From contig NZ_FODS01000006.1 in the NCBI RefSeq assembly GCF_900110425.1, positions 121,767 to 185,766 on the forward strand: a DNA stretch of 64,000 nucleotides. Direction: 5' to 3'. A model generated the notes under the pieces. It saw nothing but the letters and a program-made list of their open reading frames with translations, did not search any database and was not told the origin of the DNA. Origin of the DNA: Salinihabitans flavidus. Its GTDB lineage: Bacteria > Pseudomonadota > Alphaproteobacteria > Rhodobacterales > Rhodobacteraceae. The translations under genes and the position numbers were made by a program. Shown here piece by piece: positions 34,553 to 43,363 of this stretch. The stretch's first letter is position 1. Each line of letters opens with the position of its first letter.

Positions 34553-35749
34553 ATGAGCGAGAGGTTCGAGGGCAATTTCACCCAGCAGGAGCCGATACCC
34601 GACGAGGGGATCGCAGCCGCCGTTGATGTCATGCGATCCGGGCGGTTGCATCGCTACAACGTCGCGGCGGGCGAGATTTCACAGGCGGCCCTTCTCGAAC
34701 AGGAGTTTGCCGCGATGACGGGGGCGGAGTACTGCGTTGCCGTGGCGTCGGGCGGATATGCGATGGCCACGGCGCTGCGGGCGCTTGGCGTGGGCCCCGG
34801 GGACAGGGTTCTGAGCAACGCCTTCACGCTGGCGCCGGTGCCGGGTGCCATTGCCAGCGTGGGCGCGGTGCCGGTGTTCGTCGACGTGACCGAGGACCTG
34901 GTGATCGACCTTGACGATCTGGACGCCAAGGCGGATCAGGCGAATGTTCTGATGCTGAGCCACATGCGCGGGCACATCTGCGACATGGATGCGCTGATGG
35001 CGCTCTGCGAGGCGCGCGGGCTTCGGGTGGTCGAGGATTGCGCCCATACGATGGGGGCAAAATGGCGCGGTGTTCCGTCGGGACGGCATGGCGTCATCGG
35101 GTGCTATTCGACGCAGACCTACAAGCATCTGAATTCCGGCGAGGGCGGTTTTCTCGTCTCGGACGATGCCGAGGTGATGGCGCGCGCGGTGATCCTTTCG
35201 GGCTCTTACATGCTGTATGAGCGTCATCTTGCCGCGCCCCCGGCAGAGGTATTCGAGAGGGTGAAATACGACACGCCGAATGTGTCGGGGCGTATGGATA
35301 ACCTGCGCGCGGCAATCTTGCGGCCGCAATTGCGCCATTTGGATGAGCAATGCGCCGCCTGGACCGAGCGGTATCGCACGGTTGAAGCGGGTTTGCGCGA
35401 CACGCCGGGATTGCGCCTTGTAGAGCGTCCCGAGGGCGAGGATTTCGTGGGCTCCTCGTTTCAATTCCTGCTTCCGGACTGGGCCGAGGGGGCGGTGCGT
35501 GATGTGGTGGCGCGCTGCGCGGCGCGCGGGGTGGAACTCAAGTGGTTCGGACAGGCGGAGCCGGTCGCCTTCACCTCTCGCTATGACAGTTGGCGCTATG
35601 CGCCGAGCGAGGCGCTGCCGCGCACCGATCGGGTGCTTGCGGGACTTCTGGACATGCGTATTCCCCTGACGTTCAGCCTTGAGGATTGCGCACAGATCGC
35701 CCGGATCATTCGCGGCGAGGTCGGCGCGGTGTTCCAGGCGAAGATGTGA
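34553..35749 (+). CDS. DegT/DnrJ/EryC1/StrS family aminotransferase
   Basis: The 398-residue PLP enzyme has the sugar-aminotransferase fold with EYCVAVASGGYAMATALRAL, VVEDCAHTMGAKW and the probable PLP-binding Lys in STQTYKHLNSGEGGF. Such enzymes make amino-sugars for polysaccharide or modify cyclitols. No other sugar genes are nearby, so the product is unknown. The ATG at 34553 (MSERFEGNF) was preferred over 34520. It converges with rluB with a 4-nt gap. Confidence 0.88.
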   Translation: MSERFEGNFTQQEPIPDEGIAAAVDVMRSGRLHRYNVAAGEISQAALLEQEFAAMTGAEYCVAVASGGYAMATALRALGVGPGDRVLSNAFTLAPVPGAIASVGAVPVFVDVTEDLVIDLDDLDAKADQANVLMLSHMRGHICDMDALMALCEARGLRVVEDCAHTMGAKWRGVPSGRHGVIGCYSTQTYKHLNSGEGGFLVSDDAEVMARAVILSGSYMLYERHLAAPPAEVFERVKYDTPNVSGRMDNLRAAILRPQLRHLDEQCAAWTERYRTVEAGLRDTPGLRLVERPEGEDFVGSSFQFLLPDWAEGAVRDVVARCAARGVELKWFGQAEPVAFTSRYDSWRYAPSEALPRTDRVLAGLLDMRIPLTFSLEDCAQIARIIRGEVGAVFQAKM

Positions 35750-35753
35750 GGCG

Positions 35754-36533
35754 TCAATTGCGGCGGCGTTTGGGCTTGGGGCGGGCTTCGGGCGGTTTGG
35801 CGCCTTCGAGGCCAAGCTGATCGCGCAGGATGCGGCGGCGCACCTCTTCCACCGCTCCCGGTTTCAGGGTTCCAAGCTGAAACGGCCCGTAAGAGACGCG
35901 GATCAGCCGGTTGACGGCCAGTCCGAGGGCTTCCATCGCGCGGCGTATCTCGCGGTTCTTTCCCTCGCGCAGGCCCAGTGTCACCCAGGCGTTCCGGCCC
36001 TGTTGACGATCGAGCGTGATCTGCATCGGCTGAAATCGCTCGCGATCAATCACGATGCCCTCGCGCAGGGGCTGAAAGGTGTCGTCGCTCGGCGCGCCGT
36101 GCAGGCGCACGCGGTATTTGCGCAGCCAGCCGGTCGACGGCAGCTCCAGCTTGCGCTTGATCGCGCCATCGTTCGTCAGAAGCAAGAGCCCCTCTGAATT
36201 GAGGTCGAGACGCCCCACGGTCATGACGCGCGGCAGATCGGCGGGCAGGTGGTCGAAGATGGTCTCGCGCCCCTGCTCGTCTTTCGTCGTGGTCACAAGG
36301 CCCGCAGGCTTGTGATAGAGCCAGAGGCGTTCGGGTTCCGGTTCCGACAGGGGCTTGCCATCGACAACGATCCGGTCAGCCGGGCCGACATTGAGCGCGG
36401 GGCTGGTGATCTTGCGGCCATTCACGGCCACGCGCCCGGCCTCGATCATGCGCTCGGCCTCGCGGCGGGAGGCAACACCCGCGCGGGCCATAACTTTGGC
36501 GATGCGGTCGCCGCTGGGGGTATCTTCGGTCAT
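35754..36533 (-). CDS. rluB: 23S rRNA pseudouridine synthase (RluB-like)
   Basis: The 259-residue protein has an N-terminal S4 domain (RIAKVMARAGVASRREAERMIEAG-like, about 8-60) and the RsuA-family catalytic block GRLDLNSEGLLLLTNDG with the catalytic Asp, then REGKNREIRRAMEALG. RluB makes pseudouridine 2605 in E. coli 23S rRNA. RluE/RluF or RsuA relatives remain possible. The basic C-terminal tail (PKPKRRRN) is typical. Confidence 0.88.
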   Translation of the reverse strand: MTEDTPSGDRIAKVMARAGVASRREAERMIEAGRVAVNGRKITSPALNVGPADRIVVDGKPLSEPEPERLWLYHKPAGLVTTTKDEQGRETIFDHLPADLPRVMTVGRLDLNSEGLLLLTNDGAIKRKLELPSTGWLRKYRVRLHGAPSDDTFQPLREGIVIDRERFQPMQITLDRQQGRNAWVTLGLREGKNREIRRAMEALGLAVNRLIRVSYGPFQLGTLKPGAVEEVRRRILRDQLGLEGAKPPEARPKPKRRRN

Positions 36534-36595
36534 GGGGTCGCTCTAACCGGGATCGGGGGATTGCGAAAGGGGCTTTGGCGGGGCATTTGGGACAG

Positions 36596-37045
36596 ATGAC
36601 GTTCAAAAGCCATATGCAGGCCGCGCTGAGCGAGGCGCAGGCGGCCGCCGCGCGCGGCGAGGTGCCCGTGGGCGCGGTGATTGTTTCTCCCGAAGGGCAG
36701 GTGGTCGCAGCGGAGGGCAATCGCGTGCGCGAACTGGCGGACCCGTCGGCCCATGCCGAGATTCTCGCGATCCGGGCGGTTTGTGCGGCGGTCGGGTCCG
36801 AGAGGCTGACCGGGTATGATCTTTATGTCACGCTGGAGCCGTGCCCGATGTGTGCGAGTGCGATCAGCCAGGCGCGGATTGCGCGGCTGTATTACGGGGC
36901 GGCAGACCCGAAATCGGGGGGGGTCGCGCACGGTCCCCGCATTTTCACCCATCCGCAAAGTCACCATGTGCCGGAGGTTTATGACGGGATCGACGCGGCG
37001 GCCTGCGAGATCCTTCTGAGGGAATTTTTTGCCGCGCGGCGGTGA
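36596..37045 (+). CDS. tadA: tRNA-specific adenosine-34 deaminase
   Basis: TadA converts A34 to inosine in tRNA-Arg(ACG) so it can read CGN codons. The 149-residue protein has the zinc deaminase motif PSAHAEILAI and TLEPCPMCASA, with the C-terminal DPKSGGVAHGPRIF characteristic of TadA. The ATG at 36596 (MTFKSHMQAAL) was chosen. It is divergent from rluB with 62 nt between. Confidence 0.92.
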   Translation: MTFKSHMQAALSEAQAAAARGEVPVGAVIVSPEGQVVAAEGNRVRELADPSAHAEILAIRAVCAAVGSERLTGYDLYVTLEPCPMCASAISQARIARLYYGAADPKSGGVAHGPRIFTHPQSHHVPEVYDGIDAAACEILLREFFAARR

Positions 37046-37052
37046 GGGGCCA

Positions 37053-37745
37053 TCAGATCTCGATCGCCTCCAGCACCTCGGGTTCGATCACGTTGACGCC
37101 TGGCAGGGCCTTGGCAAGCGCCTCGGCGGATTGCTCAAGGATCGGGAAGGTACGGTAGTGGCAGGGAATGAGCGTCTTGAAATCGAAAAAGGTTTTCGCC
37201 GCGTAGGCCGTGCGCTTCATGTCCATGGTGAAATGCCCGCCTGCCGAGAGGATACCGATGTCGGGTTTGTGCAGGTCGTTGAAGATCTTCATGTCCGACA
37301 TCACGTCGGTGTCGCCTGAAAGATAGATCGTGTGACCCTCACCCTCGATCATGTAACCACATTCGGTGCCGCCATAGCGCGGGCCATCGGGTGTGGCGAA
37401 GCTGTTGGAATGAAGGGCGTTGACCATCGTGACCTTCACCCCGTCCAGATCCACGGTGCCGCCCTTGTTGAAACCAATGGTGGCAAGGTGCTCATGCTCT
37501 TCCCAATACGACATCAGGTCATATTGCCCCACGATCGGAACATTCATCTTGCGCGCCAGCGGCAAGATGTCGATGACGTGGTCGAAATGCGCATGTGTGA
37601 GCAGCAGATGCGTGCCGCCGACCGTGGCCGCGTCATGCTTGTCCTCGGGGAGCATCGGGTTGCCGGTCAGCCACGGATCGACGAGAAGGATCTGACCGCC
37701 GATCTCGATGCGAAAAGAACCGTGCCCGAGCCAGATGATTTTCAT
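37053..37745 (-). CDS. Metal-dependent hydrolase of the metallo-beta-lactamase superfamily (UPF0173-like)
   Basis: The 230-residue protein begins MKIIWLGHGSFRIEIGGQIL and has the metal motif LTHAHFDHVIDI plus SGDTDVMSDM and PCHYRTFP. These match UPF0173 enzymes of the UlaG/RNase Z-like branch, whose substrates are mostly unknown. Length is normal. It converges with tadA, with a 7-nt gap. Confidence 0.88.
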   Translation of the reverse strand: MKIIWLGHGSFRIEIGGQILLVDPWLTGNPMLPEDKHDAATVGGTHLLLTHAHFDHVIDILPLARKMNVPIVGQYDLMSYWEEHEHLATIGFNKGGTVDLDGVKVTMVNALHSNSFATPDGPRYGGTECGYMIEGEGHTIYLSGDTDVMSDMKIFNDLHKPDIGILSAGGHFTMDMKRTAYAAKTFFDFKTLIPCHYRTFPILEQSAEALAKALPGVNVIEPEVLEAIEI

Positions 37746-37808
37746 GGGATCCTCCTTACCTGTTGAGACGAGCCTAACACGCGCGACGCGGGAGGGAAGG
37801 GGGCAATA

Positions 37809-38465
37809 ATGGACTGGATGCAGGCGGTGGACAGCTATTGCGAGCGGGGCGGTCCCGCATTCTGGGCCGAGCCGGTCAATGCGCTGACGAATATCGCGTT
37901 TCTGATCGCGGCGGCGGTGATGTGGCCGCGGGTCCGGCAGGTGCCGCTTGGGCCGGCGCTGGCCGTGGTTCTGGCGCTGATCGGAGTGGGCAGCTTCCTG
38001 TTTCACAGTGTCGCGCAGGTCTGGGCCGGGCTGGCGGATGTGGTGCCGATTGTGGTGTTCATTCTGATTTATCTCTGGGCCGTGCATCGGCATGTCTGGA
38101 ATTGGCCTGTCCGGGGCGCATGGGCGGCGGTTGCGCTTTTCTTTCCCTATGCCGCGCTCATGGTGCCGGTTTTCGGCGCCATACCGGGGATGCAGACGGC
38201 GGCGGGTTATGCCCCGGTGCCGTTGCTGATCGTGGTCGAGGCGTGGCTCTTGCGGCAGCGGGCGCCGGGCCTGGCGCGCGGGATGGCCGTGGGGGCGGGG
38301 CTGTTGAGCCTGTCTCTCTTGTTTCGCAGTCTCGACACGCCGCTGTGCGGGATCTGGCCGGTTGGCACGCATTTCCTGTGGCATTGTCTCAACGCGGTTA
38401 TGCTGGGCTGGATGATCGAGGTCTATCGCCGCCATATGCTTGCACCTGCACCCTCGCGGCGCTAA
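37809..38465 (+). CDS. Ceramidase-like integral membrane protein
   Basis: The 218-residue protein has about seven membrane helices. Conserved polar sites are SYCERGGPAFWAEPVNALTN, FLFHSVAQVWAGLADVVPI and HFLWHCLNAVML, whose His/Asp/Ser pattern fits the alkaline ceramidase/CREST zinc hydrolases. In bacteria the substrate may be ceramide-like or another amide lipid; this is unproven. It precedes gatC by 33 nt. Confidence 0.82.
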   Translation: MDWMQAVDSYCERGGPAFWAEPVNALTNIAFLIAAAVMWPRVRQVPLGPALAVVLALIGVGSFLFHSVAQVWAGLADVVPIVVFILIYLWAVHRHVWNWPVRGAWAAVALFFPYAALMVPVFGAIPGMQTAAGYAPVPLLIVVEAWLLRQRAPGLARGMAVGAGLLSLSLLFRSLDTPLCGIWPVGTHFLWHCLNAVMLGWMIEVYRRHMLAPAPSRR

Positions 38466-38498
38466 ACGCTGGACCCGAATTGCAACGGGAGTTTCGTC

Positions 38499-38786
38499 AT
38501 GTCGATCGACACCGATACCGCCGCGCGGATCGCCACTCTGGCGCGGATCAAGGTCGAAGAGGATGCGCTGCCGGAGCTGGCGCAGGAGTTCAACACCATT
38601 CTTGGGTTCATTGAACAGTTGGGCGAAGTAGATGTCGAGGGCGTGGAGCCGATGACCAGCGTGACGCCCATGCGTCTCAGGCGGCGTGAGGACGTGGTGA
38701 CGGAAGGCGGCCAGCAGGACAAGGTGCTGTCGAATGCGCCAGATGCGCGCGAAGGGTTTTTCGCGGTTCCGAAGGTGGTGGAATAA
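38499..38786 (+). CDS. gatC: Asp/Glu-tRNA amidotransferase subunit C
   Basis: The 95-residue subunit stabilises GatA in the complex that amidates mischarged Glu-tRNA(Gln) or Asp-tRNA(Asn). It has [20 protein letters not shown] and [12 protein letters not shown], followed by [12 protein letters not shown]. Its last base is shared with the gatA start codon. Length is normal. Confidence 0.93.
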   Translation: MSIDTDTAARIATLARIKVEEDALPELAQEFNTILGFIEQLGEVDVEGVEPMTSVTPMRLRRREDVVTEGGQQDKVLSNAPDAREGFFAVPKVVE

Positions 38787-40273
38787 TGACCGATCTCAAT
38801 GCGTTCACCCTTGCCGATGCGCGCGACCGCCTGCGCGCGGGCGATATCACCTCGGTCGAGTTGACCGAAGCCTGTTTGAACGCGCTCGAAGGGGCCGGGG
38901 CGCTCAATGCCTTTGTGCACAAGACCCCTGAAAAGGCGCTGAGCCAGGCGAAGGCGGCGGATGCACGGATTGCGGAAGGGGACGCACCGGCGATGTGCGG
39001 GCTACCGGTCGGGATCAAGGATCTGTTCTGCACGATGGGCGTGCCGAGCCAGGCCGGATCGGCGATTCTGAACGGGTTTCGGCCCGAATATGAATCGACG
39101 GTGACGCAGAAGCTTTTTGACGCGGGCGCCGTGATGCTGGGCAAGCTCAACATGGATGAGTTCGCCATGGGCAGCAGCAACGAAACCTCTGTCTATGGCA
39201 AGGTGGTAAACCCCTGGCGGCGGGCCGATGACACGGCCGAACTAACCCCGGGCGGAAGTTCCGGCGGTTCGGCGGCGGCGGTGGCGGCGGATCTGTGCCT
39301 TGCGGCGACGGGGACGGATACTGGCGGATCGATCCGGCAGCCGGCGGCCTTTACCGGCACCGTGGGAATCAAGCCGACCTATGGGCGCTGCTCGCGCTGG
39401 GGCATTGTCGCCTTTGCCTCCTCGCTCGATCAGGCCGGGCCGATGACCAAGACTGTGCGCGATGCGGCGATCATGCTGGAGGTGATGTGCGGGTACGACC
39501 CGAAGGATTCGACCAGCGCCGACATTCCGGTGCCGGATTTCGAGGCGATGCTAACCGGGGATATCCGGGGCAAGACCATCGGCATACCACGCGAATACCG
39601 GATGGAGGGGATGCCCGAAGAGATCGAGACGCTTTGGTCCGAAGGGCGCAGGATGCTGGAGGAGGCTGGCGCCAAGATCGTCGATATTTCCTTGCCGCAC
39701 ACGAAGTACGCGCTGCCGGCCTACTACGTGATCGCCCCGGCAGAGGCGTCCTCGAATCTCGCGCGCTACGACGGGGTGCGCTACGGCCACCGGGCGACGC
39801 TGGCGCAGGGGGATGGCATCACGGAGATGTATGAAAAGACCCGCGCTGAAGGCTTTGGCCCGGAAGTGCAGCGCCGAGTCATGGTGGGCACCTATGTGCT
39901 GTCCGCCGGGTTCTACGACGCCTACTACAACCGTGCCCGCAAGGTGCGCACGTTGATCAAGCGGGATTTCGACGATGTGTTCGCGCAGGGTGTCGATGCC
40001 ATCCTGACCCCGGCCACGCCGTCGGCGGCCTTTGGACTTGGCGAGATGAATGACGCCGATCCGGTCAAGATGTATCTCAATGACGTGTTCACCGTGACTG
40101 TGAACCTTGCCGGATTGCCGGGAATCACGGTGCCTGCCGGGCAGGACAGTCAGGGCCTGCCGCTTGGGTTGCAGCTCATCGGACGGCCTTGGGAGGAGGG
40201 GGATCTGCTGAATTGCGCCCATGCGCTCGAGGCGGCGGCGGGCTTTGTGGCCAAGCCGGAAAAATGGTGGTAA
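38786..40273 (+). CDS. gatA: Asp/Glu-tRNA amidotransferase subunit A
   Basis: GatA is the amidase that releases ammonia from glutamine for tRNA amidation by GatB. The 495-residue protein has the amidase-signature triad: Lys in VGIKDLFCT, cis-Ser in [17 protein letters not shown] and the nucleophile in [13 protein letters not shown]. Length is normal. gatB is not in the window and probably lies elsewhere, as in many Rhodobacterales. Confidence 0.96.
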   Translation: MTDLNAFTLADARDRLRAGDITSVELTEACLNALEGAGALNAFVHKTPEKALSQAKAADARIAEGDAPAMCGLPVGIKDLFCTMGVPSQAGSAILNGFRPEYESTVTQKLFDAGAVMLGKLNMDEFAMGSSNETSVYGKVVNPWRRADDTAELTPGGSSGGSAAAVAADLCLAATGTDTGGSIRQPAAFTGTVGIKPTYGRCSRWGIVAFASSLDQAGPMTKTVRDAAIMLEVMCGYDPKDSTSADIPVPDFEAMLTGDIRGKTIGIPREYRMEGMPEEIETLWSEGRRMLEEAGAKIVDISLPHTKYALPAYYVIAPAEASSNLARYDGVRYGHRATLAQGDGITEMYEKTRAEGFGPEVQRRVMVGTYVLSAGFYDAYYNRARKVRTLIKRDFDDVFAQGVDAILTPATPSAAFGLGEMNDADPVKMYLNDVFTVTVNLAGLPGITVPAGQDSQGLPLGLQLIGRPWEEGDLLNCAHALEAAAGFVAKPEKWW

Positions 40274-40293
40274 GGCAATCGCAACAAAACGGT

Positions 40294-40983
40294 ATGAGCA
40301 GGGCGTTTCCGATGCGAGCGATAATATCAGGGGTTGCCCTTCTGGCGCTGACCGCATGTGATCCGGCGATTCCCGACAGCGGGCCGGGAATCGGATTTGA
40401 CAACCCGGCCAACAGCCCACAGATGCGCGAGCGACGCGAGGCTGCGGTGACGGGCAATGCGCTGCCTCCGGCGCAGGCCGTATCGGAAGAGGCTTTGGCG
40501 ACGCTGGAGCGGACCCAGCCCGAAACATCGCGGCCCGCGGAGCGTTCCAACCTTGAGAACGTGGCATCGGAGGACGCGGATGGCGGCACCAATGGCATTT
40601 CCGACGAGAATGATTTTCAGGCGGTGGAAGACCGGCGGACCATCGAAACCGACGCGGAGCGGATGGCCCGCCTGCGACAGCAATACAAGGTGATCCAACC
40701 CGAAGCCATGCCGGAACGCAGCGACACCGGACCCAACATCGTGGACTATGCGCTTTCAACCACAAACCCGGTCGGAACCCGAATCTACAATCGGTTAGGG
40801 TTCAATGCGGAGGCGCGGTTTCGCCGGAATTGCGCCCGCTATGCCTCACCCGACAAGGCGCAGATCGCCTTTCTTTCACTCGGCGGACCGGAGGTGGACC
40901 GCCGCGGACTTGATCCTGATGGGGACGGCTATGCCTGCGATTGGGACCCGACCCCGTTCCGCAGAGCGGTGAGCAGCGACTGA
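40294..40983 (+). CDS. Lipoprotein with C-terminal Excalibur-like calcium motif
   Basis: The 229-residue product has a signal peptide ending in LLALTAC (lipobox, Cys at about residue 22 from this start, or 16 if the ATG at 40312 is used). A disordered acidic middle is followed by a C-terminal domain with NCARYASPDKAQIAFLSLGG and LDPDGDGYACDWDPTPF, an Excalibur-type D-x-D-x-D-G loop. It probably sits in the envelope. It ends 1 nt before the amidase gene. Function is unknown. Confidence 0.78.
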   Translation: MSRAFPMRAIISGVALLALTACDPAIPDSGPGIGFDNPANSPQMRERREAAVTGNALPPAQAVSEEALATLERTQPETSRPAERSNLENVASEDADGGTNGISDENDFQAVEDRRTIETDAERMARLRQQYKVIQPEAMPERSDTGPNIVDYALSTTNPVGTRIYNRLGFNAEARFRRNCARYASPDKAQIAFLSLGGPEVDRRGLDPDGDGYACDWDPTPFRRAVSSD

Positions 40984-40984
40984 C

Positions 40985-41653
40985 GTGGCCGCGCTTTTTG
41001 ACGTCATCGACCATCCCTCGCCCAATTTCGGGATGCGTCGGGACGGGGCGCAGCCGTCGCTGATTGTTCTTCACCATACAGCGATGCAAAGCGATGCGGC
41101 GGCGCTGGAGCGGCTCTGTGCGCCCGAGGCCGAGGTGTCGGCGCATTACCTGATCGGGGCACAGGGCGCCGTTTGGCGGCTTGTGGACGAAGAAGCCCGC
41201 GCCTGGCACGCGGGGGCGGGGCAGTGGGGGGCGATCCATGATGTGAACTCTTACTCCATCGGGATCGAACTGGACAATCGCGGGGATCACCCATTCTCCG
41301 AGCCGCAAATGAAAGCGCTGGAGGTGCTTCTGCCCCAGATCATGAGGCGTTGGGGGATCACCGCGCAGGGCGTGATAGGCCATTCCGACATGGCGCCTTG
41401 CCGCAAGTCGGACCCCGGACCCCGATTCGATTGGCGACGACTGGCACGGCAGTTTCTTTCGGTCTGGCCGGAACCCTGTCCCGATCCCGGCAACCTCTCT
41501 GACGATCTGCTTCGTTTTGGGTATCCGCCCGTGGAAGAGAGCTTGCGACTTGCGGTGTTTCGCAGGCGGTTCCGGCCCTGGGCGCGTGGGCCCGTCGATG
41601 CGGTTGACGCCGCGCTTGCGGCCGATCTCGCCGCACGCTGGCCGTTTGCCTGA
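40985..41653 (+). CDS. N-acetylmuramoyl-L-alanine amidase (amidase_2/AmiD-AmpD type)
   Basis: The 222-residue protein has zinc ligands in LIVLHHTAMQS and GHSDMAPCRKSDPGPRFDW, with the VSAHYLIGAQGAVWRLV strand between, matching the amidase_2 fold. It cleaves the amide between MurNAc and L-Ala. There is no signal peptide, so a cytoplasmic AmpD-like recycling role suits nagZ in the same window. The GTG at 40985 follows the preceding stop by 1 nt. Confidence 0.9.
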   Translation: MAALFDVIDHPSPNFGMRRDGAQPSLIVLHHTAMQSDAAALERLCAPEAEVSAHYLIGAQGAVWRLVDEEARAWHAGAGQWGAIHDVNSYSIGIELDNRGDHPFSEPQMKALEVLLPQIMRRWGITAQGVIGHSDMAPCRKSDPGPRFDWRRLARQFLSVWPEPCPDPGNLSDDLLRFGYPPVEESLRLAVFRRRFRPWARGPVDAVDAALAADLAARWPFA

Positions 41654-41709
41654 TCGCAGCGGGCGGGGTGTCGCGCGCGCAGCGACAGGTATTTCCTTTC
41701 GGGGATGAA

Positions 41710-41738
41710 TTGACCTTTCCCGATGCGCCGCCTATTTC
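41710..41738 (+). promoter_or_regulatory. Sigma-70-type promoter of rnpB
   Basis: TTGACC (41710-41715) and TATTTC (41733-41738) are separated by 17 nt. The RNase P RNA P1 helix begins at 41743, five bases after the -10, so position and spacing agree. Confidence 0.7.
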
Positions 41739-41742
41739 GGCA

Positions 41743-42156
41743 CTGCGCAGAGGGCCGGATGGCCGCGGCTCCGGATCTGGTCCGGGGCCGAGGAAAGTCC
41801 GGACTCCACAAGGCAACGGTGCCGGGTAACGCCCGGCCGGGGAAACCCGAGGGAAAGCGCCACAGAGAACAAACCGCTTCCGGCGTGCCGGAAGCAAGGG
41901 TGAAAAGGTGGGGTAAGAGCCCACCGCGGACCTGGCAACAGGGACGGCATGGCAAGCCCCACCGGGAGCAATGCCGAATAGGAATGCCGCGCGGGAATGA
42001 TCCCTTCGGGGATATCGCCGCAGGGCCGCCTTGGCCCCGGGCGTTCGGGTTGGCAGCTAGAGGAAATCCGGCAACGGGTTTCCGAGAGGAATGGTCATCC
42101 AGGGCCGGATCACGATCCGGCCTGGACAGAATCCGGCTTACAGGCCCTCTGCGCAG
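41743..42156 (+). ncRNA. rnpB: RNase P RNA, class A
   Basis: The catalytic RNA of RNase P matures tRNA 5' ends. The 414-nt span carries the conserved 5' block GAGGAAAGTCCGGACTCC near 41794, the central ACAGAG-AA region, and the 3' block CAGAATCCGGCTTAC near 42127. The termini pair as P1: CTGCGCAGAGGGCC (41743-41756) with GGCCCTCTGCGCAG (42143-42156), 14 perfect pairs. The ends are set by this helix and could shift by a few bases. Confidence 0.95.
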
Positions 42157-42215
42157 TTTTGGGGTCATCAGCCCGCCGGACCCCCGGTGACTAACGGAGC
42201 AGAATTGCAGAAATG

Positions 42216-42233
42216 GCGGAAAACTCCGCTTTT
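42216..42233 (+). terminator. Weak terminator candidate after rnpB
   Basis: GCGGA (42216-42220) pairs with TCCGC (42225-42229) around a 4-nt loop and is followed by TTTT. It lies 60 nt past the P1 helix; a 3' trailer would have to be trimmed. Confidence 0.4.
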
Positions 42234-42258
42234 GCCGGGAATTCCCGGGGTAGCCCCA

Positions 42259-42286
42259 TTGACTCGGACGAAGGGGCGGGTAAAAG
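42259..42286 (+). promoter_or_regulatory. Likely promoter of rpmG
   Basis: TTGACT (42259-42264) and TAAAAG (42281-42286) are 16 nt apart, about 64 nt before the rpmG start. The spacing is one short of ideal, so confidence is moderate. Confidence 0.45.
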
Positions 42287-42349
42287 GCGGGGTTCATAGG
42301 AATTTTACGGGGTGCGGTCCTCTTGCCGCCCCGGCGCAGGAGAACACCA

Positions 42350-42517
42350 ATGGCGAAGCCGACGACCATCAAGATCCGTCTGAACTCGACCGCGGGGACG
42401 GGCCATTTCTACGTGACCAAAAAGAACGCCCGCACCATGACCGAGAAGATGACGATGCGTAAATTCGATCCAGTCGCGCGCAAGCACGTCGAGTACAAGG
42501 AAGGCAAGATCAAGTAA
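42350..42517 (+). CDS. rpmG: 50S ribosomal protein L33
   Basis: The 55-residue protein reads [20 protein letters not shown] and ends [11 protein letters not shown], the normal length for L33. It lacks the CxxC pairs of zinc-type L33, so it is the zinc-free form. The ribosome site CAGGAGAACACC precedes the ATG. A strong terminator follows. Confidence 0.96.
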   Translation: MAKPTTIKIRLNSTAGTGHFYVTKKNARTMTEKMTMRKFDPVARKHVEYKEGKIK

Positions 42518-42545
42518 GATCGCCTTTCTACATCGCTGGATCAAA

Positions 42546-42573
42546 GGGGCCACGCCACGCGCGTGGCCTTTTT
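42546..42573 (+). terminator. Rho-independent terminator after rpmG
   Basis: GGCCACGC (42548-42555) pairs with GCGTGGCC (42561-42568) around a 5-nt loop and is followed by five T. It is 29 nt past the stop codon. Confidence 0.85.
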
Positions 42574-42614
42574 CGTATCTGGTCGGCTGCAAATGCATTG
42601 CAGGAGCGTGAACC

Positions 42615-43304
42615 ATGCCGAAGGACGGTCATTACATCAATCGCTCGAACTGGCTGCGCGCCGCGATTCTGGGCGCGAATGACGGTATCGTTTCGACAGC
42701 CAGCCTTCTGGTTGGCGTCGAAGCCGTTGGAATGGAGGCGCGCGCGGTCCTGCTGGCGGGATTGGCGGGGCTGTGTGCCGGTGCAATGTCGATGGCCGCG
42801 GCGGAGTATGTCTCGGTATCTGCCCAGGCGAACGTCGAAGAGGCCGATCTGAAGCGTGAGCGTCAGGCGCTTATCGACGACCCGGATTATGAGTTGCAGG
42901 AATTGGCCGATGGGCTGGAGCGTCGGGGGGTGGAGTCCGGCCTTGCCCTGATCGTTGCCCGTCAGATGACCATTCATGACGCGCTGGACGCGCATGCGCG
43001 CGAAGAGCTTGGCATGTCCGGATCGGACGGACGGTCGCGACCTTTGCAGGCGGCCTTCGCGTCCGCGCTCTCTTTCACGCTCGGGGCGGCGATGCCGCTT
43101 GCCGGGGCGGTTCTGTCCCCCGTCGGAATGCTGAGCGTCGTTGTGGCGGTTGTGGCGCTTCTGGCGCTTGCGTTGCTGGGCGGGGTGGGAGCGTGGCTTG
43201 GAGGTGCCCCGGTGGGGCGGTCCATTCTGCGCGTCACCCTTTGGGGAAGCGCGGCGATGATCCTGACATCCGCCCTTGGTGGTTTTTTTCAAACTGGTCC
43301 GTAG
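42615..43304 (+). CDS. VIT/CCC1 family iron or manganese transporter
   Basis: The 229-residue protein has the VIT signature NWLRAAILGANDGIVSTASL with a membrane helix, then AGAMSMAAAEYVSVSAQ, a central hydrophilic segment rich in Glu, and three C-terminal hydrophobic helices. The family moves Fe2+/Mn2+ across membranes in exchange for protons, often as detoxification. Residue D24-E-type metal sites appear intact. It converges with the BI-1 gene over a shared terminator. Confidence 0.88.
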   Translation: MPKDGHYINRSNWLRAAILGANDGIVSTASLLVGVEAVGMEARAVLLAGLAGLCAGAMSMAAAEYVSVSAQANVEEADLKRERQALIDDPDYELQELADGLERRGVESGLALIVARQMTIHDALDAHAREELGMSGSDGRSRPLQAAFASALSFTLGAAMPLAGAVLSPVGMLSVVVAVVALLALALLGGVGAWLGGAPVGRSILRVTLWGSAAMILTSALGGFFQTGP

Positions 43305-43311
43305 CGACCAT

Positions 43312-43340
43312 GAAAAAGGGCCGGTCACATGACCGGCCCC
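43312..43340 (-). terminator. Terminator for the BI-1 gene (minus strand)
   Basis: GGGCCGGTCA (43318-43327) pairs perfectly with TGACCGGCCC (43330-43339) with a 2-nt gap, so the real loop is slightly larger. On the minus strand it is followed by TTTTTC. It may also stop plus-strand transcription from the VIT gene. Confidence 0.8.
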
Positions 43341-43363
43341 GTTCTCTTAGTATGTTCCGAGGG

